Shown: in pieces, positions 55,946-64,000 of the stretch
How positions within the stretch are numbered: position 1 is the stretch's first letter
Layout: each line of letters starts with the position of its first letter
DNA from: Streptomyces hokutonensis
GTDB taxonomy: Bacteria > Actinomycetota > Actinomycetes > Streptomycetales > Streptomycetaceae
Length of the DNA stretch: 64,000 nt
Assembly: GCF_000376565.1 (NCBI RefSeq)
Contig: NZ_BARG01000063.1
Coordinates: 1 to 64,000 of the forward strand
Reading direction: 5' to 3'
The notes under the pieces: model-generated
The model's input: the letters and a program-made list of their open reading frames with translations, nothing else
The model's database searches: none
Told to the model about the DNA's origin: nothing
Position numbers and translations under genes: made by a program

Positions 55946-57259
55946 TTACGGGGCCTGGTCCGACGGTGGGTGTTCGACCGCCGTAGCCCCCCTCGGCTTG
56001 GGCGAAAGCCGAGGGGCCGGCTCCGTGCCCTGGGCGTAGGCCTTCAGGTAGCTCACCACCGTGTTGGTGACCGCGACCAGTGGGACTGCCACCACCGCTC
56101 CGCCGATGCCCGCGATCATGCCGCCCGCGGCGACCGAGAGGACCACCGCGAGGGGGTGGACCCGGACCGCGCGGCCCAGGATGAAGGGCTGGAGGATGTG
56201 GCCCTCGATCTGCTGGACGGCGAGAACGACGCCCAGGGTGAAGAGGGCCACGACGACGCCCTGGGTGACCAGTGCGACGACGACCGCCAGCGCGCCGGAG
56301 GCGACCGCGCCGACCAGCGGGATGAACGAGAACAGGAAGATGAAGACGGCGAGCGGCACGGCCATCGGCACGCCGAGGAAGTAGATGCCGATGCCGATGC
56401 AGATGGCGTCGATCAGGGCGACTATCACCGTGCCCCGGACGTAGGCGGTGAGGGTGCGCCAGGCGCGAGGGCCCGCGCCCGCCATCGCCGGCCGGGCCGC
56501 CGCGGGCACCAGCTTCAGGGTCCACTGCCAGATCCGCGGGCCGTCGTAGAGAAGGAAGAGGGTCGAGAAGACCGTCAGCAGGATGCCGGTCAGGGCTTCC
56601 ACGATGACCTGGACGCCCTCCAGGCCGGCCGAGGTGATCTGGTCGGTGTTGGCGCCGATGGCCTCGCGGAGGTTCTTGGCGATCTGGTTGATCTGCTTCT
56701 CGGTGACGTGGAACGGGCCCTTGAGCAGCCAGTTGCGCAGATCGTCGACGCCGTTCTGGACCTGGTCGGAGAGGTTGTCGATGTTGGCCATGACCTGCCA
56801 GGTCACGAACCAGCCGATCAGGCCCATCACGACGAAGCCGAGGATCGCGGTGAGGGCCGTGGCGACCCCGCGCGGAAAGCCGTAGCGGATCAGGGCGGCC
56901 ACCGTCGGCTGGAGCAGTGCCGTGATGAGGAGGGCCGCGGCGAAGGCCAGGACCACCAGTTGGACGGCGCTGATGACGCGCATCAGCACCCAGACCGTGC
57001 CGGCCAGGATCAGCAGCCGCCAGCCCGCCTCGGCGGCCACCCGCACACCCCACGGCACGGCGAGCGCCGGCTCGGGGCGGTCACGGTCGATCGGGACGGG
57101 TACCGGTACGCGCTCCGGGGGTTCGGGGTCGGCGGCCGGCAACTCGGGCCCGGCGTCGGAGTGTTCCTTCTCCACCTCGGCACGGCGCTCGTCCAAGCGC
57201 TCCCCCATCTCGCTCAGCCCGTTGCCGAGCCGGCCGAGCCACCCTGGCACTCGCGACAT
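55946..57259 (-). CDS. AI-2E family (UPF0118/TqsA-like) membrane transporter
   Basis: A 437-residue protein with the typical AI-2E layout. A charged N-terminal region is followed by helices from W-G-V-R-V-A-A-E-A-G-W-R-L-L, a long amphipathic loop (Q-I-N-Q-I-A-K-N-L-R-E-A-I-G) and a conserved C-terminal helical bundle. That bundle contains Q-Q-I-E-G-H-I-L-Q-P-F-I-L-G and P-L-A-V-V-L-S-V-A-A-G-G. ATG 57259 is preceded by GAGGG. Family members are efflux or sodium/proton-linked carriers; the substrate is unknown. Confidence 0.85.
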   Translation of the reverse strand: MSRVPGWLGRLGNGLSEMGERLDERRAEVEKEHSDAGPELPAADPEPPERVPVPVPIDRDRPEPALAVPWGVRVAAEAGWRLLILAGTVWVLMRVISAVQLVVLAFAAALLITALLQPTVAALIRYGFPRGVATALTAILGFVVMGLIGWFVTWQVMANIDNLSDQVQNGVDDLRNWLLKGPFHVTEKQINQIAKNLREAIGANTDQITSAGLEGVQVIVEALTGILLTVFSTLFLLYDGPRIWQWTLKLVPAAARPAMAGAGPRAWRTLTAYVRGTVIVALIDAICIGIGIYFLGVPMAVPLAVFIFLFSFIPLVGAVASGALAVVVALVTQGVVVALFTLGVVLAVQQIEGHILQPFILGRAVRVHPLAVVLSVAAGGMIAGIGGAVVAVPLVAVTNTVVSYLKAYAQGTEPAPRLSPKPRGATAVEHPPSDQAP

Positions 57260-57333
57260 GATCCGCCCTCTTCCCCCGTCTGTCCCCACCCCACTCCCCC
57301 TTGGAGCCGTTGCGTGTCCGACCGTACAGGGCG

Positions 57334-57366
57334 AAGGCCCCTCCCCCTAGGACGGGGAGGGGCCTT
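57334..57366. terminator. Hairpin terminator
   Basis: AAGGCCCCTCCCC (57334-57346) pairs with GGGGAGGGGCCTT (57354-57366). It lies beyond the lytic transglycosylase stop, separating it from the AI-2E transporter gene. Confidence 0.85.
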
Positions 57367-57399
57367 CAGAGGTTGAGCGGCCCGGAACCGGGCGTACGA

Positions 57400-58089
57400 C
57401 TAGTACCAGCTGTTCGCCTGCCAGAACGACCAGGCCTCGCACGGGCTGCCGTAGCGGCTGTCCATGTAGTTGAGGCCCCACTTGATCTGGGTGGCGGGGT
57501 TGGTCTGCCAGTCGGAGCCCGCCGAGGAGTACTTGGAGGCGGGGAGTGCCTGGAAGAGACCGTAGGCGCCGGAGGAGGCGTTGACGGCGTGGTAGTTCCA
57601 GCCGGACTCGTGCGACACGATGTTGCTGAAGCACTGGAACTGGCCGCTCGGCACCATCTGGGCGGCCATGGCCTGGATCTGCGAGACCGTGTACGAGCTC
57701 TGCACGGGGAAGCTGGAGGAGGAACGGCTGGCCGCGGACTTCGCCGCGGCGCGCTCCTTCGCGTCCTTCTCCGCCTTTTCGGCTGCGGCCTTCTTGGCGA
57801 CCGCGGTCTTCGCGGCGGCCAGGCGGGCCGACTCCTCGGCGTCCTTCTTGGCGCTCGCGTCGGCCTGGATCGCCTGGGCGTCGGCCTGCTGCGTCAAGGA
57901 GGCGGTCTGCACCTGGGCCTGCTGGCCCGTGGGGATGTCCGCCAGGAGCGTGGTGTCGGCTGCCGTCGTCTCGGCGTCATTGTTCTGCGCCTGAGCGACG
58001 CTGCCAGAGGCAACGCCCACGACGCTTCCGACGGCGGTGACCGCGGTGGCCGAGGCCACTGCGAATCCCCGGACCGAAATCCGGCTCAC
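57400..58089 (-). CDS. Secreted lytic transglycosylase-like protein (SLT domain)
   Basis: A 229-residue exported protein. After the signal peptide (A-S-G-S-V-A-Q-A) comes an Ala/Lys/Glu-rich coiled coil (A-A-E-K-A-E-K-D-A-K-E-R-A-A-A-K). The C-terminal SLT fold has I-V-S-H-E-S-G-W-N with catalytic Glu, and A-Y-G-L-F-Q-A-L-P, Y-M-D-S-R-Y-G-S-P. It cuts peptidoglycan glycan strands during growth or germination. GTG 58089 has AAGGAA upstream. Confidence 0.87.
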   Translation of the reverse strand: MSRISVRGFAVASATAVTAVGSVVGVASGSVAQAQNNDAETTAADTTLLADIPTGQQAQVQTASLTQQADAQAIQADASAKKDAEESARLAAAKTAVAKKAAAEKAEKDAKERAAAKSAASRSSSSFPVQSSYTVSQIQAMAAQMVPSGQFQCFSNIVSHESGWNYHAVNASSGAYGLFQALPASKYSSAGSDWQTNPATQIKWGLNYMDSRYGSPCEAWSFWQANSWY

Positions 58090-58491
58090 ACGGTTTCCTT
58101 CCAGCATCGTCCGCTTCGGTGACCCTGGCGGACGCAATCGTGCCCCTGAACGCTGGCCTCCCACCTACGGGGTCACGGGAGGCACGGGCCCGGTGGGCAA
58201 CTCCCGCTCGGGGAGTGCCGCGTGAAGAAGCGGGCGGCATACGACTTCGCTGTGGAGTTGGCTGTGATGCTCAAGTTGGTGCGTACCGCTGGGGGTACAC
58301 GTGTGTCGTATGCGGGGCCTGACAGGAGTGAGACTCTGCCGTAACCGGACGCCGGGTGGCAATTCTGAGTTGCGTGTGAAAGCTCACATCCCGTTTGCCC
58401 CAGGGGATTTGGAGAAACAGCAGGACGCCAAAGCGCCGCCCCGCTAAGCTCCTTGGCTTTGCGGGGCGGCGCCAACTGACCTGCAACTACC
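58090..58491. other. Intergenic region with phoH terminator and transglycosylase leader
   Basis: No gene is seen in these 402 bp. GCGCCGCCCCGC (58433-58444) and GCGGGGCGGCGC (58461-58472) form the terminator of the PIN-PhoH gene. Nearer the transglycosylase, CGTCCGC (58108-58114) pairs with GCGGACG (58128-58134) just before its ribosome site. I searched for a c-di-AMP (ydaO) riboswitch, common before such genes, and could not find its conserved segments. Confidence 0.6.
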
Positions 58492-59817
58492 TCAGATTTG
58501 GCCGTCCTCCAGCATTTCGGTCACAAGCGCCGCGATCTGGGACCTCTCGGACCTCGTGAGGGTCACATGCGCGAAGAGCGGGTGGCCCTTCAGCTTCTCC
58601 ACCACGGCGACGACACCGTCGTAGCGGCCGACCCTCAGATTGTCCCGCTGGGCCACGTCATGGGTGAGAACCACCCGTGAATTGGCACCGATTCGGGACA
58701 GAACGGTCAGCAGGACGTTCCGCTCCAGGGACTGCGCCTCGTCCACGATCACGAACGCGTCGTGCAGCGAGCGTCCGCGGATGTGGGTGAGGGGCAGGAC
58801 CTCGAGCATCCCGCGGGCGGTGACCTCCTCGATGACCTCGCGGCTGGTGACCGCGGACAGCGTGTCGAAGACCGCCTGGGCCCAGGGGCCCATCTTGTCG
58901 GCCTCGGAGCCGGGCAGATAGCCCAGTTCCTGTCCGCCCACCGCGTACAGCGGCCGGAAGACCATGACCTTCTTGTGCTGGCGGCGCTCCAGGACCGCCT
59001 CCAGGCCCGCGCAGAGCGCGAGCGCGGACTTGCCGGTGCCGGCCCGGCCTCCCATGGACAGGATCCCGATGTCCGGGTCGAGCAGCAGATCCAGCGCGAT
59101 GCGCTGTTCCGCGCTGCGGCCCTTGATGCCGAAGGCCTCCCGGTCGCCGCGCACCAGCCGGACGTTGCCGTCGGCGGTGACACGGCCCAGTGCCTTGCCG
59201 CGCTCGGACTGGATGGTCAGTCCGGTGTGCACGGGAAGGTCGGCCGCTTCCGGGACGTAGACGTGGCCCTCCTCGAAGAGGATGTCCACCTGTTCGCCCG
59301 GCAGGGTCAGTTCGGACATTCCGGTCCAGCCGGAGGAGCCCGTGATGGCCAGTTCCGCGCGGTACTCCTCGGCGAGGAGTCCGACGGACGAGGCCTTGAT
59401 CCTGAGCGGAAGGTCCTTCGACACGACGGTGACGTCGTACCCCTCGGCCTGCAGATTGCGGGCGACCGCGAGGATGCGGGAGTCGTTGTCCCCCAGGCGG
59501 TACCCGCTGGGCAGCACGCTGGGGTCCGAGTGGTTGAGCTCGACCCTGACGGTGCCGCCGAGTTCCCCGATCGGGATGGGGGCGTCGAGGCGACCGTGCC
59601 GGACCCGGAACTCGTCGAGCAGGCGCAGGGCCTGCCGGGCGAAGTAGCCGAGTTCGGGATGGTGCCGCTTGGCCTCCAGCTCTGTGACCACGACGATCGG
59701 CAGCACGACTTCGTGCTCGTCGAAGCGGTTCAGTGCGTTCGGGTCGGCCAGCAGAACGCTGGTGTCGAGAACATAGGTGCGCCGGTCAGGCAGGCGGCGC
59801 TTTGTGCTGGTCACCAC
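58492..59817 (-). CDS. PIN-PhoH protein (PhoH2-type RNase/helicase)
   Basis: A 441-residue fusion. The N-terminal PIN nuclease domain has Y-V-L-D-T-S-V-L-L and the acidic D-N-D-S-R-I-L-A. The C-terminal PhoH ATPase has G-G-R-A-G-T-G-K-S Walker A and V-I-V-D-E-A-Q-S Walker B. Such PhoH2 proteins unwind and cleave RNA, and in mycobacteria pair with the small antitoxin PhoAT. No PhoAT-like ORF is obvious upstream. GTG starts at 59817 or 59814. Confidence 0.9.
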   Translation of the reverse strand: MVTSTKRRLPDRRTYVLDTSVLLADPNALNRFDEHEVVLPIVVVTELEAKRHHPELGYFARQALRLLDEFRVRHGRLDAPIPIGELGGTVRVELNHSDPSVLPSGYRLGDNDSRILAVARNLQAEGYDVTVVSKDLPLRIKASSVGLLAEEYRAELAITGSSGWTGMSELTLPGEQVDILFEEGHVYVPEAADLPVHTGLTIQSERGKALGRVTADGNVRLVRGDREAFGIKGRSAEQRIALDLLLDPDIGILSMGGRAGTGKSALALCAGLEAVLERRQHKKVMVFRPLYAVGGQELGYLPGSEADKMGPWAQAVFDTLSAVTSREVIEEVTARGMLEVLPLTHIRGRSLHDAFVIVDEAQSLERNVLLTVLSRIGANSRVVLTHDVAQRDNLRVGRYDGVVAVVEKLKGHPLFAHVTLTRSERSQIAALVTEMLEDGQI

Positions 59818-60127
59818 GGAAGGACGTACCCCCTCGGAAGAGGTCGGGGAGCGACGGAGAGGAGCTGGACCGGTCCGGACCGCAGTGCGCGGGCCGGGGA
59901 CCGGCCCTCCGTCTCGTCCGTACTGACCGCACGGTCGGGCTGGTGCAAAGGGCCTCCCGGGCGGACGGCCCCGTGCCGTCCGCTGAGATACGACACCCGT
60001 GGTTCGGGCGTCGACCTGCTTGGCTTATGCCCTCGAACATGCGCCGCCATGCCACGGCATATGACGACGCCCTGGTGAACTCCTTGTTACTTGTGCACCA
60101 AACGGGGTACTCGGGGCGCCTTGCCGG
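59818..60127. other. Intergenic region upstream of the PhoH gene
   Basis: I see no supported gene in these 310 bp between uppS and the PhoH gene, both on the minus strand. A PhoAT-type antitoxin peptide was looked for and not identified. The stretch near 60060-60110 is AT-richer and may hold the PhoH promoter. Confidence 0.5.
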
Positions 60128-60901
60128 TCATCCGCCGTAACGTCGGTGTCGCGCCGCGTAGTCGCGCATCGCGCGCAGGAAGTCGACCTTGCGGAAGGCG
60201 GGCCAGAAGACTTCGCAGAAGTAGTACTCGGAGTGGGCCGTCTGCCAGAGCATGAATCCGGACAGCCGCTGCTCCCCACTGGTACGGATCACCAGATCGG
60301 GGTCGGGCTGATCGCCCGTATAGAGGTGCTTGCCGATGAGTTCGACGTCCACGTGGTCGGCGAGCTCCTCCAGCGAGGTGCCCTTGTCGGCGGCGTCCAG
60401 GATCATCGAGCGGACCGCGTCGGCGATCTCCTGCCGGCCGCCGTAGCCGATGGCGACGTTGACGAGTATCCCGTCGATGTGCGCGGTGGACTCCTCCGCC
60501 TCCTTGAGGACGGACTGCATCCCGGACGGCAGCAGGTCGAGGGTGCCGACGTGGTGGACGCGCCAACGGCCGTCCGCGGCAAGGGAACTGACGACGTTCT
60601 CGATGATGCCGAGCAGCGGGCCGAGCTCCTCCTGCGGGCGGTCGAAGTTGTCCGTCGACAGCAGCCAGAGGGTGACGACCTCGACGTCCGTCTCGCTGCA
60701 CCAGCCGAGGAACTCCTCGATCTTGTCGCCGCCGGCCTGGTGCCCCTGGACGGTGGTGGAACCCGCGGCCTTCGCCCAGCGCCGGTTGCCGTCCATGATG
60801 ACGCCGATGTGCTTGGGCACCGACGCGTGGTCGAGATGGCCTCCCACCCTGCGTGCGTAGAACCTGACCAGCAGGCGGCGCAGGGTGTCGCGCACGTTCA
60901 C
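60128..60901 (-). CDS. uppS: cis-Prenyltransferase (undecaprenyl diphosphate synthase type)
   Basis: A 257-residue Z-type isoprenyl transferase that makes the lipid carrier of cell-wall synthesis from IPP. Catalytic I-M-D-G-N-R-R-W-A and the late R-T-S-G-E-Q-R-L-S-G-F-M-L-W-Q motif are both complete. GTG 60901 with GGAGGGG about 10 bases upstream. It draws on the IPP made through IspH encoded elsewhere in this window. Confidence 0.93.
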   Translation of the reverse strand: MNVRDTLRRLLVRFYARRVGGHLDHASVPKHIGVIMDGNRRWAKAAGSTTVQGHQAGGDKIEEFLGWCSETDVEVVTLWLLSTDNFDRPQEELGPLLGIIENVVSSLAADGRWRVHHVGTLDLLPSGMQSVLKEAEESTAHIDGILVNVAIGYGGRQEIADAVRSMILDAADKGTSLEELADHVDVELIGKHLYTGDQPDPDLVIRTSGEQRLSGFMLWQTAHSEYYFCEVFWPAFRKVDFLRAMRDYAARHRRYGG

Positions 60902-61086
60902 GTGTTGTCAGCCCCTCCGTGGATGGCAGTCCCCGGCGTCGAAGCCTACCCCCGCCGGAGCCCGGTTCCCCCAAGGGGTGTCTGGGCTCATCCCGGTTCG
61001 GCACGAAGGTCGGGCTCGGCGTCGGCCGGTGCGGGGACGGTGCCGGGGGGGTGCAGGAGGCGCGGGGGGTCGTCACCGCGGGGCAC

Positions 61087-61190
61087 AAAAAATCGGGCCG
61101 GTCCGTGGGGGGGATACGGACCGGCCCGAGGGGGGGTTTCCACCATAACCCTTCGTAAGTGATGCTGCGTGCATCGGCGTGCCACAACTA
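61087..61190 (-). ncRNA. Candidate small RNA with three hairpins and an intrinsic terminator
   Basis: On the minus strand: GATGC/GCATC stem (61162-61166 with 61172-61176), AACCC/GGGTT stem (61034-61138 region: 61048-61052 is not used; arms are 61148-61152 and 61134-61138), then a perfect 13-bp GC stem (61117-61129 with 61093-61105) followed by six U (61092-61087). This is one of the few U-tailed intrinsic terminators in the window, and no reading frame or gene ends before it. The 5' end is a guess; no firm promoter was recognised. Confidence 0.5.
61093..61129 (-). terminator. U-tailed intrinsic terminator
   Basis: TCGGGCCGGTCCG (61093-61105) pairs perfectly with CGGACCGGCCCGA (61117-61129). 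AAAAAA at 61087-61092 reads as six U on the minus strand, giving its direction. Confidence 0.85.
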
Positions 61191-61542
61191 CTCTCCGAAG
61201 TCGGCCGACAACACGTCGAGGGGTCCGGAAGCCCTGATTCCAGCCCTGATCATGGCCGGTTCACAGCGGATTCAGAGGAGGACGTGGAGGTTTTCCGCCA
61301 CCCCCCGGCGTGTCGCTCGCAGGGGTGACACCGCCGGCGAACATCCGCTTGACGGGGCAGGGGCACCGCGCAGCCCCCTCCACCGCGCGGTGCCGACCGC
61401 GCAGCTTTGCTCACGCGAATTACCTTGGTCCGAACTTACGTGAGGAGATGGCCGGAACGCGAGTCGATCTCGATAACGATGTGGAAACCGCGTGAAGGAG
61501 TGGAGGACGTCCGGTGACCTACTTCGGGCCTAGCGTCGCGCC
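61191..61542. other. Intergenic region without recognised gene
   Basis: Between the candidate small RNA and the AlkZ-like gene I find no supported coding sequence. Short ORFs here lack codon bias and ribosome sites. The promoters of the small RNA (minus) and the AlkZ-like gene (plus) should lie in it. Confidence 0.5.
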
Positions 61543-62703
61543 ATGACCGTGAAGATCACTTGGACCATGGCGAGCGCCCGCCGTCTCGAACGGCAGTTCC
61601 TGGACAGGCCGGCCGGGACCGGCACACCGGTCGCCGACGTCGTGGCGTCGATGCTCGCCGCCCACGCGCAGGTGCTGTCGGCGGCCGAGGTGTCGGTGGG
61701 GGTACGGGCCGCCGGGCGGACCCGGACGGACGTGCGAACGGCGTTGTGGCAGGCCGACGGCTCGCCCGCCTCCCTCGTCAAGACCCACGGCCCGCGCGGG
61801 ACCGTCCATCTGCTGCCCACCGCCGAACTCCCGCTGTGGAGCGCCGCGTTGACCGCGATCCCGGGCACGGGCCGGTTCGCCCCCGACATCCGGCTCACCG
61901 AGACACGGGCCACCGAGGTGGTCGCGGCCGTCGCCGACGCCCTGGACGGCCGGACCCTGACCATCGACGAACTCGACGAGGCGGTCGTCGCCCGCACCGG
62001 CCCGTGGGCCGGCGACCGGGTGATGCCGGCCTTCCAGGACCTGTGGCCGCGCTGGCGCCAGGTCCTGCACCGGGCCGGCCAGTCCGGCGCCCTGTGCTTC
62101 GGCCCGAACCGCGGGCGCAAAGTCACCTACACCCGCCCGCCCCGCTTCACCCCCCTCTCCACGGCCGAGGCCCTGCGCACCCTCGTACGGCGATATCTGC
62201 GCGCCTACGGCCCGGCGACCCCACCGGATTTCGCCAAATGGCTCGCGGCGCCCGGAGGTTGGGCGACGGCGCTCTTCGAGACCTGCGCCGCCGAGGGCGG
62301 AATCGAGGACGTCGACTTCGAGGGCACGCGCGCGTGGCTGGCGGCGGGCGACACGTCGTTCCCCGAGGAACCCGTCCGGGGCGTGCGCCTCCTCCCCTAC
62401 TTCGACGCCTACGTCATCGCCGCCCAGCCCCGCGAGACGCTGTTCCCGGGTGCCGCGTACCGGCGGGCGCTGGCGGGCGGGCAGGCCGGCAACTACCCCG
62501 TGCTGCTGGTCGACGGGGTGGTGGCCGGGGTCTGGCACCAGCGCAGACGCGGACGGCGTACGACCGTCACCGTGGAGCCGCTGGGGAAGCTCTCGGCGCG
62601 CCAGGAACGGGAGTTGGGCGAGCGGGCGGAACGGGTGGGCGACGTGCTGGAGGCGCGGGCGGAGTTGGTGATCGGGAAGGTGACCTCCGGACCGCATGCC
62701 TGA
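61543..62703 (+). CDS. Winged-helix protein of the AlkZ-like DNA glycosylase family (HTH_42)
   Basis: A 386-residue protein of the family that includes AlkZ (interstrand cross-link glycosylase) and YcaQ. The segment L-A-A-H-A-Q-V-L-S-A-A-E holds His41-Ala-Gln43 where AlkZ has Gln-x-Gln. The late C-terminal R-T-T-V-T-V-E-P-L and the L-P-Y-F-D-A-Y-V-I motif match the family's tandem winged-helix fold. The HxQ subgroup is common in actinobacteria and, as far as I recall, uncharacterised. It stands alone. Confidence 0.78.
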   Translation: MTVKITWTMASARRLERQFLDRPAGTGTPVADVVASMLAAHAQVLSAAEVSVGVRAAGRTRTDVRTALWQADGSPASLVKTHGPRGTVHLLPTAELPLWSAALTAIPGTGRFAPDIRLTETRATEVVAAVADALDGRTLTIDELDEAVVARTGPWAGDRVMPAFQDLWPRWRQVLHRAGQSGALCFGPNRGRKVTYTRPPRFTPLSTAEALRTLVRRYLRAYGPATPPDFAKWLAAPGGWATALFETCAAEGGIEDVDFEGTRAWLAAGDTSFPEEPVRGVRLLPYFDAYVIAAQPRETLFPGAAYRRALAGGQAGNYPVLLVDGVVAGVWHQRRRGRRTTVTVEPLGKLSARQERELGERAERVGDVLEARAELVIGKVTSGPHA

Positions 62704-62715
62704 ATCAGCCGCGCG

Positions 62716-63501
62716 TCACGCGAGCGGCTTGCGTACGTCGAAGAGGTGCCGGGTGCTGTGGGTCACGAACGGGCCCGTGGCCTCGATCTGCTCGTGCAGG
62801 GACCGGAGTTGGGGCTCGTAGGCCTCGACCGTGAAGTCCGGGACCATCCAGATCACCTTGCGCAGGAAGTGCACGACGGCCGCGATGTCGTAGAACTCCA
62901 TGCGCAGCCGCTCGGCCCGCAGGCCGACGACCTCGAGCCCCGCGGCCTCGGCGCCGGCCCGCTCGCGCTCGGGGTCGCGGGCACCGCTCACGGCCTCCGG
63001 CTGGGGGCCGAGGAAGTGCTCCACGAGTTCGAACGCGCTGCGGGGGCCCACGTGTTGGGCGAAGTAGGTGCCGCCGGGGCGCAGGACGCGGGCGATCTCG
63101 GGCCAGTGGGCGCGGACCGGGTGACGGCTCAGGACGAGGTCGAAGGCGGCGTCGGCGAAGGGCAGCGGGGCGTCCTCGGCCGCCGCGACCACCACGACCC
63201 CGCGCGAGCGGAGCAGGGCGGTGGCCTTGGCGACGTTCGGCGGCCAGCCCTCGGTGGCGGCGACCATCATCGGGGGCTGGACGGCGGCCCGGCTCAGGGC
63301 GAAGTCGAAGACCTCCCCTCCCCCGGTCTGGACGTCCAGGGCGGTGTTCGCCCAGGTGAGCCGGTCCCCGGCCGTGCGCGCGTACCCCCACGACGGACGT
63401 GCCTCGGTGGCCCGCCCCTCGAACCACGAGAAGTCCCAGCCCTCGGTGGGGACGGCGGCCCCTTCCGCGACAAGATCCTCAAAGCTCCTGCTGTTGCCCA
63501 T
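62716..63501 (-). CDS. Class I SAM-dependent methyltransferase
   Basis: A 261-residue methyltransferase. The canonical glycine motif is altered: after A-L-D-V-Q-T-G-G-G-E-V-F the acidic D-x-E loop is not obvious. The motif F-D-L-V-L-S-R-H-P-V and the R-V-L-R-P-G-G-T-Y-F segment identify the fold. It probably methylates a small molecule. It is convergent with the AlkZ-like gene (12-bp gap). Confidence 0.82.
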   Translation of the reverse strand: MGNSRSFEDLVAEGAAVPTEGWDFSWFEGRATEARPSWGYARTAGDRLTWANTALDVQTGGGEVFDFALSRAAVQPPMMVAATEGWPPNVAKATALLRSRGVVVVAAAEDAPLPFADAAFDLVLSRHPVRAHWPEIARVLRPGGTYFAQHVGPRSAFELVEHFLGPQPEAVSGARDPERERAGAEAAGLEVVGLRAERLRMEFYDIAAVVHFLRKVIWMVPDFTVEAYEPQLRSLHEQIEATGPFVTHSTRHLFDVRKPLA

Positions 63502-63563
63502 GGGGCGATGGTCGCAGGGCGGTGTCCGTGGGCGCTGCCGATTTTCGAAGCAGCGCGGAACGG

Positions 63564-64000
63564 TCAGGGGACGAGTGCCCTGACCTCCTCCGCCGCGAAG
63601 CGTACGAAGGCCTCCGGGTCGGGTTCGTCGCCGGTGGGCTGGAGGACGACCGTGTCGGCGCCGGCCTCGGCGAGGCGTTGGACGGCCTTCGCGACGGCGT
63701 CCGCGTCGCCGGCGACACCGAGGTCGGGGACCGACTCCAGGCCCTCTTCGGCGAGTTCGGCGCGGAGTCGGGCGGCGGCGCCGGGCCCGGTGGCGGTGAG
63801 GAGATAGACGACGACCTTGTGCGTGTCGGTACGGCCCGCCGACTCCCGTCCCTCGTCGATGAGTTGGCGGGCCCGTCGGACGCCGTCCGGTGCGGTGGAG
63901 GCGGTGAGGACCGTACCGTCCGCCGAGGCTCCGGAGAGGCGGAGGGTGCGTGGGCCGCCGGCGCCGGCGAGGATCTCGACGGGACCGGCCGGCGGCCAGT
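63564..64000 (-). CDS. LLM-class F420/FMN-dependent oxidoreductase (C-terminal part, runs off window)
   Basis: The stop is at 63564-63566; the gene extends beyond base 64000. The readable ~145 residues include I-L-A-G-A-G-G-P-R-T-L-R-L-S-G, Y-L-L-T-A-T-G, A-G-A-D-T-V-V-L-Q-P and F-A-A-E-E-V-R-A-L-V-P. This is the C-terminal part of a luciferase-like monooxygenase/F420-dependent reductase. Cofactor and substrate are not decidable from this part. Confidence 0.75.
   Translation of the reverse strand, partial: WPPAGPVEILAGAGGPRTLRLSGASADGTVLTASTAPDGVRRARQLIDEGRESAGRTDTHKVVVYLLTATGPGAAARLRAELAEEGLESVPDLGVAGDADAVAKAVQRLAEAGADTVVLQPTGDEPDPEAFVRFAAEEVRALVP

Noticed and set aside
55751..57376. Long plus-strand frame starting in the oxyR spacer
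   Set aside because: Antisense shadow of the AI-2E transporter gene; composition is Asp/Arg/Gly-rich without domains.
58090..58400. c-di-AMP (ydaO) riboswitch before the lytic transglycosylase
   Set aside because: Expected from similar Streptomyces genes, but the conserved ydaO segments could not be found on the minus strand.
61100..61187. Trp-containing leader peptide (M-W-H-A-D, later L-W-W) in the candidate small RNA
   Set aside because: The frame has no stop before the terminator and no clear ribosome site, so classical attenuation is not supported.

Overview
This window is GC-rich actinobacterial chromosome, almost certainly from a Streptomyces. The evidence is the very high GC at third codon positions, many GTG starts, an SsgA-like sporulation protein, a WhiB-like protein, a SpoIIE-type phosphatase with a HATPase domain, DUF1707/DUF2690/DUF4245 proteins, and a secreted GH11 xylanase with an acetyl-xylan-esterase-like deacetylase. 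No rRNA, tRNA, CRISPR array, transposase or prophage genes were seen.

Left part (1-24.6 kb), accessory in character. It holds a secreted GH65/discoidin glycosidase with a decayed duplicate of its own 5' end, a SNF2 helicase, an SDR/LysR divergent pair, and a large secreted protein of unknown function. Next come an ECF sigma factor fused to its own zinc-finger/membrane domain and, divergently, an SsgA-like gene, with a Crp-like site between them. These are followed by an FAD epoxidase-like enzyme, a tiny membrane protein, and a tandem pair of DUF2075 nuclease-helicases. Each DUF2075 gene is preceded by the same ~95-bp structured leader, which hides the ribosome binding site. Then come a xylanase/deacetylase operon with three CGAA-N3-TTCG boxes, an M14 peptidase, a TetR-controlled FAD monooxygenase/SDR operon with two operators, and a DUF234 ATPase behind a perfect nested palindrome.

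Middle and right part (24.6-61 kb), conserved housekeeping. The order resembles the region of the S. coelicolor chromosome around SCO5023-SCO5061 (from memory): ychF, DUF6542, ppgK, ispH, a permease, xseA-xseB, a RutE-like reductase, DUF4245, glpX, a WhiB-like gene, DUF1707, class I fumarase, an SH3 protein, an HTH/DUF2690 protein, fumC, DUF402, a SpoIIE phosphatase, catalase, a class A PBP, SPFH plus a ribbon-helix-helix protein, PadR plus an ABC exporter, a PATAN/Roadblock operon, oxyR, an AI-2E family transporter, a lytic transglycosylase, a PIN-PhoH protein and uppS. Strong GC hairpins separate most transcription units.

The most notable observations are: (i) paralogous DUF2075 genes whose leader RNAs are better conserved than their proteins and sequester the start site; (ii) a deletion scar in which the start of ahpC is joined to the last codons of ahpD next to an intact oxyR, so the classical OxyR targets are lost here; (iii) an orphan intrinsic terminator upstream of uppS that ends a candidate ~100-nt three-hairpin RNA; and (iv) several strong palindromic operators. 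The right end holds an AlkZ-like glycosylase-family protein, a methyltransferase and a truncated LLM flavin oxidoreductase.
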